Part shown: positions 48,883 to 60,407 of the stretch, one piece after another
How the letters are laid out: the number at the start of each line of letters is the position of its first letter
Numbering within the stretch: position 1 is the stretch's first letter
Assembly (NCBI RefSeq): GCF_026151205.1
Contig: NC_087074.1
Coordinates: 17,644,712 to 17,708,711 of the forward strand
Length of the DNA stretch: 64,000 bases
Direction: 5' to 3'
DNA from: Bolinopsis microptera
Lineage: Eukaryota; Ctenophora; Tentaculata; Lobata; Bolinopsidae
Position numbers and translations under genes: made by a program
Notes under the pieces: generated by a model
What the model saw: the letters and a program-made list of their open reading frames with translations, nothing else
Databases searched by the model: none
Told to the model about the DNA's origin: nothing

Positions 48883-51800
48883 ATGTTTCTCTTGAATTGC
48901 TGCTTTTTATTTGGATCAACTCTCTTACAGGTTAGACAGCTTGTTCATATATTACTTCAGAATAAGATCCTACAAGTTTTATATCTTAATTTTAATTGCT
49001 GATGAGAGAACTTATAAAAGGTAGCAGTCTGGTTTTAAGGTTCCTTGGTATAGAGTCCTAAATAAAATTCAACCGTATGTAAAACTGTAAAACAAATCAC
49101 AACGTACTAGGTAGACTGTTGCACCCATGACTCAGCGCTTAATTAGGCTAAGACTCGTTAATTTGAATTAGAAGCTCGTAGAAAGTAAAAAGAAAAAACG
49201 ATAAGAGTGCAATTCTACCGGAGTAAGATTTCGTAGAATCTTGAAGGTGATTGGCGCCTGATTCCTGATCTCAGGTGCCGACAAAAACAAAATACTGAAG
49301 TTAACCACAGATAATCTTAAAACTCAGCAATTGATATTAAATTATACTTTTTAAAGTAAGCAATTTAATTATTATATAATTTAGTAATTGGTCATTATCT
49401 TACGTTAGAGTGGAGTGTGGGGGTATGTTGAAGATTACCACGAGAAGGGATGCTCAGCGGAAACAGAGTATTCAGTCTCCACCAGCTTCCCCTGGAACAA
49501 GTTACCAACTGTACTCCCAAAGTTCCATCTCACTGTCACTGACGTTGCTTTCATTATACACAACGACAGGTAATGTTTTAGGCTTGTTTCTCAAGGCCAC
49601 CGCACCTGTAAACAGTTATATTGGAGTCGCGTGAGAAATCTCATTGATTAACGCGCGGTGCTTTTGTTACGAGAGAACATAAAAAGAAGTTGTTAAGTGG
49701 ATTTTAAGTATCTGAATTTTATTTATTTATGATTTATCAAATTATCTGATATGATTTATTTTACGACTTGAAGTGTAAAACATTATCCATTATCTCTGTT
49801 GGCCAGGTTTCGTGTGTACAGATCAGGAAGGAAATCCAGTGCAGGACTAGCGGAGTTTGTTGAGACCGGGAGTTTGGAGCAGCTCAGGAATACTGTTGGC
49901 ACTGACGGTTACATCCTGAAGGTTGAGAAAATTAATGCATTGTTAAAAACTGCATTGAATTATCCTTATCAATCCTGCATCGCTCGCGACAACGGTGGAA
50001 TCACCCCTCATTTGATACTTCGAATTAGGGCTCGTCTTACTTCCACAATTTTTGTTGCCAATATATAATAAGTTCAGAGCTTACAGTAGACTACAATAAT
50101 AATAATAATTTCGATAAATAAAGCGGTCGTTTTGCGACTTAGCATCAAAAAGTAGACGAAGTACGGTTAAGACGAAATCTATAAATGTCAGAAATAATCT
50201 TCCACCATTGAAAAGTTTTAAAAATCCAAATTCTGATGCCAGAAAAAGTTGGCTGGGTACCCAAAAACGTGAGCACAAGAACATTTTCATGAAAAATATT
50301 ACTGTGTTGACGTGATATATAACTTGGATTGGCAACGTTATGTCTCGGAACCTGTGAAGCCACCGCGTGTAACTCACGTTGTCTTCAGGGTATGCGTGAC
50401 TCAAGTAGTTCTGAAACCACTCCAGTCTTTACAACTAACGTGACGGTGACTTTTGCAAGACGTTTTCTGACTGTCGTGGGCAGGGTGGATAAAACGCCTG
50501 ACTGGTTTGTGGCCAGTACTTCCCAGGATCTCTGTAACCAGGAGCCGTATTTTAGTGAGATAACCCAAGAGTGGAAACTTGGAGATTATCAGGATCTTCT
50601 CCTGCTCGATGTTGGTAAGAACTGGGACTTGGGAACCTGCTTTCCGCACTGTACCAATAACCTCAATTAAAATAAGATCTGGATTTTGAGTCATACCCAT
50701 CGATATTGTGAAATGTAGAACCGGTAACTTGTATTTGGAAATAAGTGGTACACATTTTCTACTAATTGATATGGAAGAAAAGTATAAAAAATATTAATCA
50801 CAATTCCCAGGAACGTTTATAACACCAACTCAACGAAATGCGCGACCTCGTCCAATCAAACCGATCAGCTACAACAAGGATATTGGATATACTGTGACAA
50901 AGAACGATGAAGATGTATCTTCTGTCGGAGTTGTGGATGCTAGAAGAAGAGGTGAGCTGTTTATTTTATTTCATTTGAAAAACTTTCATTACAGAATACT
51001 AGTCGTTCGGGGACAAAGTTTTGTTTAGAAATGTCTGCTGTTAAACCCCTGCAGCTCAATAAGATTAAAGAGTGTTGTGCCTCCTGAGGGCAATCAACGG
51101 AATCGATGGTGATCATCACAACAATTCATCATAATATACTCAACTTGATCTATAAATACCCCTCCACACTTAACAGTCAACAGTGCTAACACCACCTCCC
51201 CCAGCGTGTCCTGTATTCGGAACATCAGCCTACTCGGTAGGACAGGAGTGGAGACAGGGACCCTGTACCCACTGCAAGTGTCTGGACACCAACAAGGACG
51301 TGTGCACCAGGGAGGTTTGTCCGCCTCCCTCCTGCGAGTACTTTGTGTTCCAACCTGACGTGTGTTGCCCTGTGTGTCAAGACAGGAGTGATTATTTGAA
51401 GATTGTGGAGAAGACTAGAAACCCAGGTGATCGAGTTATTTTTGCAGAATTTAGTATTTTATACAGATTACAGCTTTTACTGATAAATTGATACCCACAC
51501 CCCAAATAAGATACATATAGTTTCATTGCGTCTTAATATTGCACCTCCTCCCTCCCAGATCCCCCAGTAATATTGCACCTCCTCCCTCCCAGATCCCCCA
51601 GTAATATTGCACCTCCTCCCTCCCAGATCCCCCAGTAATATTGCACCTCCTCCCTCCCAGATCCCCCAGTAATATTGCACCTCCTCCCTCCCAGATCCCC
51701 CAGTAATATTGCACCTCCTCCCTCCCAGATCCCCCAGTAATATTGCACCTCCTCCCTCCCAGATCCCCCAGTAATATTGCACCTCCTCCCTCCCAGATCC

Positions 51801-52815
51801 CCCAGTAATATTGCACCTCCTCCCTCCCAGATCCCCCAGTGATTGTAAAGAAGCCCGGTAACGTAACAGTACCTCTGGGAGGTTCCTTCACACTGGATTG
51901 CACTGCGTGGGGCGACCCTGCACCCCAGATACAACTCCTCCGCAACAGACCTGAAGACTTCGTTCACGTTCATCTGGACCCTGTCCAGGACGTGAAACCT
52001 GGTGAGAGATATTAAGGGTGTTTATTAGAGGGGCAGGGGTGTCTGGGAGTTATCAATTATAAATATACTTTATATTGTGAGTTATATCCTTCATTTCGTA
52101 TGAATTTAGGTTTTAGTAGCTCATCGTTATTGGTTGTATCGTTAGTTATCTCTTTTGATAAAATATTCCAGATAAGAGAATTAGGTGCGAAAATTAGATA
52201 TGAAAACCTGGCAGTCTCAGATTGTCGGTTAATTTTCAATTTGTCTGGACAAAACCATATACCGTCACGGTTCACCAACTGTCTTGGGTAATTGGTATTT
52301 TAAAGGGATACTCAACTTCTTCATCTTTATCGACGCTCTATGAATACTTCGAGTCTGAAAATTGCCCAAAATTTATAACGATGAAAGACGATCGACTATT
52401 AAGATAATTGAAAGTTGACAAGAGTTGCACTTCCAAATATTTCTGTGAAAGTGGAGAAGGGGAATTTACAACCATAGAATTAGATAAGGGCGATATCGGG
52501 CGAATAAATATCACAATTTTATCACATATATTTAAGCTTAAGGTTCAGTTTAGCTCTTTAGACAAACTCGTTCTCAACAATTCAGTATTCATCCCTTAAA
52601 AAGTAAAAATAATTTGTACCATAACTTTTAAATGGAACACAGATTAATATCTCATTTTAACTTGAATAAACAGTAATACCCCCGGTGTTCCAGGTTTAAG
52701 TAGAGCGAGTCTAAAGATAGATGTCATGACAGAAGATAGAGTTGGAAGATACACCTGCTTTGTGAACAGTATCGGAGGGTCTCGCGAAGAACACGCTCAT
52801 GTAATCCTCAAATGA
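48883..52815 (+). CDS. Secreted Spondin_N-VWC-Ig protein (8 exons, 408 aa)
   Basis: Exons are 48883-48930, 49409-49569, 49807-49921, 50389-50614, 50811-50951, 51184-51426, 51831-52001 and 52694-52815; phases close. Exon 1 encodes a signal peptide (MFLLNCCFLFGSTLLQ), though an in-frame ATG further up (48784) is possible. Aa about 27-205 are a Spondin_N domain, with KSSAGLAEFVETG corresponding to the family's AS-GLK-xAE-G and VGRVDKTPDWFVASTSQDLC to its PSPDWIVG-DSL-LC. Exon 6 is a von Willebrand type C domain with CKC and CCPVC motifs. Exons 7-8 form one Ig domain, with FTLDCTAWG and the GRYTCFVN Cys. This is probably an extracellular-matrix or guidance protein related to F-spondin/mindin, but without thrombospondin repeats. 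The acceptor of exon 7 lies at the end of a 9-copy repeat. Confidence 0.82.
51541..51830 (+). repeat. 34-bp minisatellite carrying 9 copies of a splice acceptor
   Basis: The array fills most of the 404-bp intron before exon 7 of the Spondin_N-VWC-Ig gene. Each unit ends in a pyrimidine tract and AG (CACCTCCTCCCTCCCAG). It is followed by ATCCCCCAGT, which is also the start of exon 7. AG ends fall at 51558, 51592, 51626, 51660, 51694, 51728, 51762, 51796 and 51830. The last gives the exon start GAT-CCC-CCA-GTG-ATT-GTA. The 34-bp period shifts the frame. Confidence 0.95.
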
Positions 52816-52894
52816 GAAGTGTCTCTAAATGAGAAGTGTCTCTAAATGAGACGTGTCTCTAAATGAGACGTGTCCCTAAATGAGACATGTTTAC
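52810..52894 (+). repeat. 17-bp repeat, 5 copies, starting at the stop codon
   Basis: AAATGAGAAGTGTCTCT begins at 52810, so its first AAATGA is the last Lys codon and stop of the spondin-domain gene. Copies follow at 52827, 52844, 52861 and 52878, with small changes (GAAGTG to GACGTG to GACATG). The divergence gradient away from the stop suggests growth by local duplication. Confidence 0.9.
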
Positions 52895-53969
52895 AGTCTT
52901 TAATTAAGTAGCTTCAAGGATACTGCTGGAAACGGATTATTATAGATAGAGTCCTCAGATCGGTGACTGGCTCATAAACGAAACTAAAGGGCGATAGTGC
53001 TTTGCAATCATCTGCAGGTTTTGAACACTGATTAATCATGAGGATTGAGGGTTCAAGTTCAACAAAAGACTATTCTGATATTACTGATTCCTTTTTAGGT
53101 TCTTATTTTATGTCCTCCTCCTTATTGAAGTCTATATTGTAATAATAATTTTTCCAATCCTTTACCAAATATGTATATCAGTCTACAATCATGATATGTT
53201 TAATTAATGGTTAAAATTTTCACATGACTTTGACAGTCTGTTTTTTGGATTGATTGATTTTTTTGGATTGATTTTAGCCCCAGGGATTTTGTGAGCCAAC
53301 TTTTGATGTTATATGATCTGAGATTATTTCTTCAGTTTTGATATTTGTGTTATACTATTACTTAAATGTTAAATTCAAATTTTATAAGAGTTCGACTATT
53401 TGTTATGTTTGACTTGATATGACACGGATTAGCAAGACAATTTCAAAGCGTTTTCGATGTACCTTCTAAATATTGTCCGCGTTATATATGAGCGAGCGTG
53501 ATATTAGTTAAACATGGTGTTTGAGTACAATCGAGATGTTTTCAATTTCGTATCCAACACTAATTCTATAGATCTGGATTAGGATACTGGTGGGGAGGTG
53601 AACCATATTTATTTTGGCACGTGCCAGTGATTAACCAATATACGTTTCCAGCATGGCCCAATTAAAACTCAGAACCACTGTCACGTGTTAAATGTTAAAA
53701 CTACTTTGATCGAACGGTCCTTGGATCTCATTCTTACACATTAATTAGCAAAAATTACGTTGCGCTTATTGATAGATATTTCGTGGTACTAAAATATCAT
53801 TGGGCGAAAATAAAACGATTTATATAGGTCAGTTGAAATTCATTGTGCTCGTGTCCCTTGGACGTCCGCTTTGACACACGCTGCAACCTCTTTTCGCGGC
53901 GGCCGGCACGAGAGAGGTATGCAACGTGTAGCAACGTCCGCTGCGACTCAAATACAGGTTTCAAGTTTA
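52895..53969. other. Intergenic, no gene seen
   Basis: AT-rich DNA downstream of the spondin-domain gene. It presumably includes its 3' untranslated region; I found no canonical AATAAA close to the stop. Confidence 0.45.
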
Positions 53970-54150
53970 GGGGTCGTTCACATAATACGTAATACTAATC
54001 ACTCTTTAAACAATTTCTACCCCCACCCCCCCCCCCCCCCCCCCCCCTCCGTAATCAGTTTTATACATAGCTATTGTATCAAAATTACACAAACGTAATC
54101 ATTTGGAAACCCCCTCCCCCGCTGATTACGTAATATATGTGAACGACCCC
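53970..54150. mobile_element. Short MITE with GGGGTCGTTCACAT ends and poly-C core
   Basis: 181 bp, with ends GGGGTCGTTCACATAATACG and CGTAATATATGTGAACGACCCC-type inverted repeats (the right end reads ATGTGAACGACCCC). It has a C run near 54022-54046. TTA flanks both sides (53967-53969 and 54151-54153), a possible target duplication. A longer relative lies at 59369-60407. Confidence 0.78.
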
Positions 54151-54980
54151 TTATAACTTTATAAGAACAATCGGGGGATTTTTTCTCATATTATAAATTT
54201 ATTTTACCGGTTAATGATAAATGTATAAGAATTTTGATGTGAAACGGAATTGAAGTTATTCGCCGACCATCCAGCGCCCAGATAATAGGAACCTAAGAAA
54301 AAAAATGTTTAAACGACTGTAATTTTGTTGGTCCATTGTGCATTTTTTTCATGGTGCATTTTTTACAATTTATTTATGATGATTTACATTTCAAGATTTA
54401 CTATAGTACTATTGATAATGATTTACTATTATATCATATCCTTTATACTTCCTTCACTATCACATCCTACCTTTTTGTTGTATCCCATGTTTTTAGGTTC
54501 GCAGCTTTATCCTTTAGTTTCTTTGAGGAAATATTGACTGTCAAATTGACAATTTAAAGGGCAGCGTTTACTCAAGTTTTTTATATACACAATAGCTTCT
54601 TAATCTTATTTTGCTAAAACACCATATTCTCATATTTACCGTTGTTGGGGGCCATTTAAGGATGGGACCAGTTTCACCATGAATCCAACAAAAAGTAGGT
54701 AAAAATATGTGAAGGACGCACGGTAACCAACATCTAGACAACACCTCGATCATTTCAACAGAAAGCAGGTTGGACTCATGAGGCTGTTCAGACAATCTAC
54801 TAGACTGTAGACACCATCTCTACCATTCCATCACCCACAGTGGACAGAAAGGGTTTACGAGTCGTGTAGATGGCCCAGATACGTCTGCCCCAATGGTGGA
54901 CTAACCCCTAAAACCCGTCTATGGACACCCAACACCCGGCCCCTGACAAGGACTGTAGCAATGTGTGTCGGGTGTTCCTA
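54151..54980. other. Upstream region of the homeobox gene
   Basis: No exon-like frame. It contains several small hydrophobic random frames in T-rich sequence (54325-54557), which I do not accept as coding. Confidence 0.45.
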
Positions 54981-54987
54981 TTCAGAT

Positions 54988-55037
54988 CACGTGGTCACGT
55001 GACCAGACATATCGCATCATCCTCTCCAGCTATATAG
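54988..55037 (+). promoter_or_regulatory. Probable homeobox promoter: paired CACGTG boxes and TATA element
   Basis: Two CACGTG palindromes (54988-54993 and 54996-55001) stand 2 bp apart. A TATATAG lies at 55031-55037, about 92 bp before the ATG at 55129. The spacing fits a TATA-driven promoter with a short leader. CACGTG is the binding site of bHLH factors of the Myc/USF/MITF type. Confidence 0.55.
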
Positions 55038-55128
55038 CAGAGCCCCAACTACTCACTCAATCTACTCAACTCTCTTCCTCCTCAGCTACGCTTTTCTGAG
55101 TAAAACTGTTTGTTTAGTTTTTTATATC

Positions 55129-58100
55129 ATGTATAATTCTTCATGTGATTCGTATATTGCCTCTACTTTAAATCAAAGTTCCTTCGATCACTGGCCCCTT
55201 GCCTACCCTACTCAGGTACCAGAATTACCATCACATTTACTCGTTTTTGTACCGGTCTTACTTTTAGTAGCGAATTCTTACTTGTAACGTTACGTTCTCT
55301 GTGTACCCCTCTCCTCAAGCTAGCAAATGATTTTCAATTTCTCCCTGCAGCAGGAGGTTCCGAACCCCTATATTCCTGTCCCTAATACCTTAGAGGAACT
55401 TAGAGCCCAGCAGAACAAGGTCTGGACTCCTATCCCCAGCGCTGTCCACACTCTTGAATACAAGAAAGGGGGCACGGGGTCATACCGTAACAACCGTCCA
55501 GCTACCAGATCCAGGGCTAACACCGGCCATAAGAAACCAACTCAAGTAAAAAAGCTTAGAAAATCAGAGAATCAAATCGAGGTCTTGAAGAATTATTTCA
55601 AGGCTAACTCAAAGCCTGGAAGGTAATTTAACAATTATGTGTTCTATTCTTATTGACAATGCTATATCTTATTCTTGCTGCATTAAACATCAAAATCTAA
55701 ACCATTTAAAACTGCTGTGTTTAACTTGAGGCAATATTTTTAATTTTCGTTATTACTATTGGCTCTAGATAATTTAATGCTGCAAGACTTCCCAACAACT
55801 ACTTGTTATGATAAGTTTGATACTAAAATGTTTTATACTGTAATCTTACGTTTACAATATAAACTTTAGAAATTGTCCTTTTTAGCCCCATTCTTCTGCT
55901 TATAATATAGTGATTGAATATTGTCTCCAGGGAAAACGTGGCTCAGCTAGCAGCAGCTACAGGACTAAAGTTTTTGGAGGTGAGGAACTGGTTCCGAAAC
56001 GCAAGGCTTAGAAACAAGGAGGGGTCTATGAACCAACAAGGAATGGGAACAAAGAGTGAGGAGGACAGCTGCGGAGAAGTGAGCTCTTCAACCGGGAGCA
56101 ATCTTCCTATTAATAAGAGCCAAGAGATATCTATGGTAAGATCCTCTGAAACTCACACATTTGGCCTTCCCCTTGTTTGCATTTTTGTACATAGGCTGAT
56201 TAAACTTTGTTTTCAGTCTAAAAAGTTGTTGGAACACATCTTACGTATATTACACTACTTCAAAACCCTTCTGACCAATATAACCCTAGCTTTGGGAGAG
56301 ACTGGATAACGAAGAGAGAAAGAACCTTCTCCCCAAGTACCTTACTACTTGGGAAAAAGACAGTCCAGAGAGGACTGAGGTGATAAGAGCTCTGTTGAAG
56401 ACACTCAGTACAACTGAAAGGAATTTTGTTCACGGTGCGGTGAAACCTAGAGGACCTTACAGGTGTGTTATCGGTGTGGTAATGTTCAGTTTTCTGTTGA
56501 GGTTTATTTTATTTTCTGATTGATGGTTTTACATTAAAGTTAATTATATTGAAAAACTGGGGGAAATGAAAATAAGTTACCAACCAATTTGATTATTATC
56601 AACACAATTTATCAGATGTTCAAGCGATAAGAACTTGAGTAAAACAACAATACTGGAACGAGCTAAGAACGCGTGGAAAGAGCTGGAGAGGATGTTTGGA
56701 GCAAATAAACAGAAGAGTCCGGTGGAGGGTTTCCAGGACAACTTGAGTCTCAATCTGGATAGAGACATGCTGGAGGGTCTCAAGTCTCTGTTCCAAGCGC
56801 ACAGGGACTACTTGTTCTACCTGGTCAAGGAGATGGGCATTGACACCAGCGATGAGAAAGGTTTGGAATAAATAAGACTGCTATTACTTTTAGTATCTCT
56901 TGTTCGAAGATCGTGTCTCTACATTATTGCATTAATCTGACGCTCTTTCACAAAAATGATCACAATCAAGCACTTCAGCAATAACAATTTCTAATGTATT
57001 TTCTGAGGTGGTATACAAAATGCATATCAATGTTTATTAGTTTATTGAAACTTTCTAATTTCAGATATGGGCAAACTGAAGACTGCAAACTCTCTACAGA
57101 GATACACTGAAGACGACATGTTTATACCACATCCACAGGTTAGTTACAATAAATTGAAAATATTAATTAAAACAGCCCTATTCCTCAACCTATCAACATT
57201 CGGATGTTGAACATTAGCTCTAACATTTCAGCATTATTTTACACCAACCATATTTCAGTACGGCTCAGTAAGCCCGGGTACTATGGAGATGTTACAACCC
57301 TACACCCAGAATGTCTCGGCCTTAAGTAACAGCTACCCGCCCTCTGTCTACCCCATCATGCCGGCCACCCCCACCCCGATATACCCTACTACTGACTTCA
57401 TGTCCTACCCGTATACCAACAGTCAACACTCATATCCCCAGACCAGCCCTCTACAGGTAACAACTAATTTAAATCATTTCCTGTCCACATATTCTGCAAA
57501 CATTAGGATTAGTATTACATCGTGTTTCTTGTAGTTTATATTTGATAAGTTTAGAAATAACCAAACTAACCCGACCCTAACCCCCCCCCCCCCCCTCAAA
57601 CTAACCTGACTCTACCCCAGCTCGGCGGCTCCACCACCTCAGCCTCAGCCCGCTCAGCCTGGGTACCCACTCTGACTCCCACGGAGGATCGCAGCCCCAT
57701 TCTCACCAAGTCCTACTACCCGGACACTGGACCAGACTACAGTTTTGTCAAGAACCACTTCTCTCCCGAGAAACTGTCAGCTCATCATCAGCAGCCTGAA
57801 AAACCTATTATTAAGGTGAGAATACAAAGTGAAATCTAACTTTGAGAGTGCGCACTGTTGGTACAGGTGAAATTAATAAAATTTTAACATTGTCATGAAT
57901 TATAATTCCTGGACGTGAAATTCTCAGTCGTCTAGCCCGCTGAGAATTCATCTCGATTATCACATGGGAACAACATTATTTATAACTAATTTAGTTGCCC
58001 TAATTAAGTTCATTAGATTGAGATATGCTATAATGGTAGCTATTCACCTGTTCACTGAGTAACTGCTACTGAAGGTTAATTAAGAACGGAAATGACTACA

Positions 58101-58629
58101 GCACCACGGCCGGTGATGAATTTGCTACTTAACTTGTTTATTGACCCAATTATCCTAATTAACTTAATTAACCTATTTAACGTGCCGTTTTTCAGCCTTT
58201 CTCAGAGGTCGGTGGAATGTCATTCAACTACAACACGGCCGGTCCGAACACGGAAATAACTCAGAAGTGCACATTTGTCAAGTACTACGAAGTTACCTAC
58301 AATAACAAAAGTAAGTCTTCAAGTCAGTTTTGAAATATCTCCGGCCTCGGCCTCGCGAAATTTACCAAATTAAGTGCAGTCAATAGAACATGTTTATACT
58401 GTAATTTGAAAGCATTTGCAAACATTTGATATTTTTTCTCCTTCATAACAAACCCAAACATTTTAAAGTTATTTTTGTCTAAAATAAATCTATAACAAAC
58501 TAAAACGATTATTACCCAGCTTGTCCGACGACCGGCACACAAGTGACGGCAGGACCCAAATCTCTCCCACTCCAACCCCTCCAGTCCTTGACAGCTCCTC
58601 CATCCTCCAAGTTTGAACAACTTCTTTGA
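55129..58629 (+). CDS. Divergent homeobox transcription factor (10 exons, 557 aa)
   Basis: Exons are 55129-55215, 55351-55622, 55931-56135, 56290-56462, 56616-56860, 57065-57138, 57259-57456, 57621-57815, 58196-58310 and 58520-58629; phases close. The homeodomain spans about aa 93-152, is 60 residues without a TALE insertion, and keeps L16, F20, W48, F49, N51 and R53. Its recognition helix reads VRNWFRNARLR. N47 and the LAAATGL turn resemble SIX-class domains (LAEATGL...NWFKNRR), whereas A52 is typical of LIM and TALE classes. R50 is unusual. No SIX or LIM domain is present. An intron splits it at R28. Aa about 190-330 are predicted helical (WERLDNEERKNLLPKYL; ILERAKNAWKELERMF). The rest is Pro/Tyr/Ser-rich, as in an activation domain. 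Nuclear DNA-binding regulator of unresolved class. Confidence 0.85.
57580..57595. repeat. Poly-C tract near an acceptor
   Basis: A run of about 15 C lies 25 bp before the acceptor of homeobox exon 8 (57621). It is flanked by two similar 15-bp pieces (CTAACCCGACCCTA and CTAACCTGACTCTA), suggesting local duplication. Confidence 0.7.
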
Positions 58630-58775
58630 ACTTCTAGAAATCTTATATGGACTTCTTTTTGTTTCAGTATGATTATATTGGGCTAAGAAATAACTTTGAA
58701 TGAACTCACTTTATTAAAGTCTTGTTAGTTTTGAGGTAGCCACTAACCAGAATAGTTGCGACTGGAAATTTTGTA

Positions 58776-58781
58776 AATAAA
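58776..58781 (+). terminator. Candidate polyadenylation signal of the homeobox gene
   Basis: AATAAA 147 bp downstream of the stop codon, in AT-rich sequence and on the coding strand. Confidence 0.5.
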
Positions 58782-59134
58782 CATTTGATCGAGAAGCATG
58801 TGATTTGTCAAGCAAAAATACTTATTTATATTGCTGACATAGAATTTTCGATTATCATATCATTGATGTATTTTGTATTTGTTTGATATTTGTATTTGCT
58901 ACATTTTAACAACTCGTTTCACTTAAATACAGTTACCGAGAATTGATGCAATTAACATAGTCTAATTTGGAGGCAATATTTACTGCAGCCCCCTCTTCTC
59001 TTGAAAATGTGAAAGTAGAGGAGCTGATCCTAGTTTTGTAACATGAGTAGGAGGAGGAGTAGGAGGAGGCCCCGGGCGCGTGCTGGAGTATTAACTCTGA
59101 CCGTGCCACAGCTTCTCAACTTCAGATTTCAGGT

Positions 59135-59210
59135 CACGTGCTCGTTGAGAGATGATCACGTGGGCTGATAGTAAGTCACGTGGGCTGATATTAATGACAC
59201 GTGGGCTGGT
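59135..59210. repeat. CACGTG cluster with CACGTGGGCTGAT repeats
   Basis: Four CACGTG palindromes at 59135, 59157, 59177 and 59198, the last three as an imperfect 20-bp tandem unit CACGTGGGCTGATA. It lies 500 bp beyond the homeobox gene, whose promoter also carries paired CACGTG boxes. Confidence 0.7.
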
Positions 59211-59368
59211 CCGGCTAATCTAACTTGGTAGCTATTTCTAGAAAAATGAGAGCTGTGTTATGATCTTTGCACAAATTCCTTCTCTACCTCATCGAGGTTA
59301 CACTCTATCGTAGTGTAAAATTAAAAAATGCCGTAAAACTGCGAACGACACAGGCGTTAATGTTATTT

Positions 59369-60407
59369 GGGGTCGATCACATATTACGTAATCAATATTT
59401 TAGCCAACTCCCCCCTCCGTAATCAACCGTAATCAAGACCCAAACCCCCCCCCCCCCCCCCCCCCTCCTGACAGCAATATTACGTAATCATGGCCTGACC
59501 CCCTCCCCCCCCCCCCCCCCCCCCGTTGACTTTTTTTCTGGAAATCTTTACGTTTCATGCTATCCTGATCATGATGAGCCGAAATCATTGTCACGATATC
59601 CGGCCGAGCACCTTTCAACTACTTACTTTAGCAGCCGGATTTAATTGGGGGAGTGGGGCGGGGGGACGGGGGGGGGGGGGGCGGGGGGGCCAATGGCATA
59701 ATACGGAGAATTTAATGCCATTTTAAAATTTATAAACCCAATTTTTTACAAAATTTCGACCTAGTAAAGAACGAAATAATTTAAATCAAATATTCAATGT
59801 TCATCTAGAATCTAGATATTATTTCGAATACCTGAAAAACAATTTTGACTAAATAAAGTTTCCGAAATTCATAAGTTTTCATGTTTTGACTATCCCGATT
59901 TCGAAGTCCCCACCTCACCATCGATATACGATCTTGGAGACGAGGTTCCCCCTTTGTAATGCTATCTCGGAGGGCAGGCCTCCTCTATGCACTAAGAGTT
60001 CGGAAGCGGGGAGACTGCCATTCAATGTACGTATCGAGAATGCAGAATGACTCGGGCCGAACATTTTTAAAGTTTTCCAATTTTAAAAGTTTTTCAAGTC
60101 AAAAATGTTTTTAAATTTCCTGGAAACTACTTTTCTCCACAGTTCATGTCACCCTGATCATTATTAGCCGAAAATATTTGTCAGGACCTTCTAAACTATT
60201 TACTATAGTCGGATATCCGATCAATTTCTAGATTTTATCACTATCACTATCAGAGTGAAATTGAGTGGAATTTGAATTAAAATACTGTCAAGTTTGTATT
60301 ATTTTAGAGGATAAAAAATAAAATAACCCCCCCCCCCCCGTAATCCCCCGTAATCAATTGGAAACCCCCTCCCCCCTCGGATGATTACGTAATATGTGAA
60401 CGACCCC
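59369..60407. mobile_element. Longer composite element with GGGGTCGATCACAT ends
   Basis: 1039 bp with inverted ends GGGGTCGATCACATATTACG and ATTACGTAATATGTGAACGA-CCCC, clearly related to the 181-bp MITE at 53970. It contains long C runs (about 59446-59465 and 59503-59524), a G-rich run (59659-59690) and a diverged internal duplication. The segment around TATCCTGATCATGATGAGCCG at 59560-59640 resembles 60135-60210. No transposase frame. Confidence 0.7.

Noticed and set aside
51477-51973. Minus-strand frames of 101-146 aa rich in Gly-Gly-Arg
   Set aside because: Antisense reading of the 34-bp acceptor repeat in three frames; not genes.
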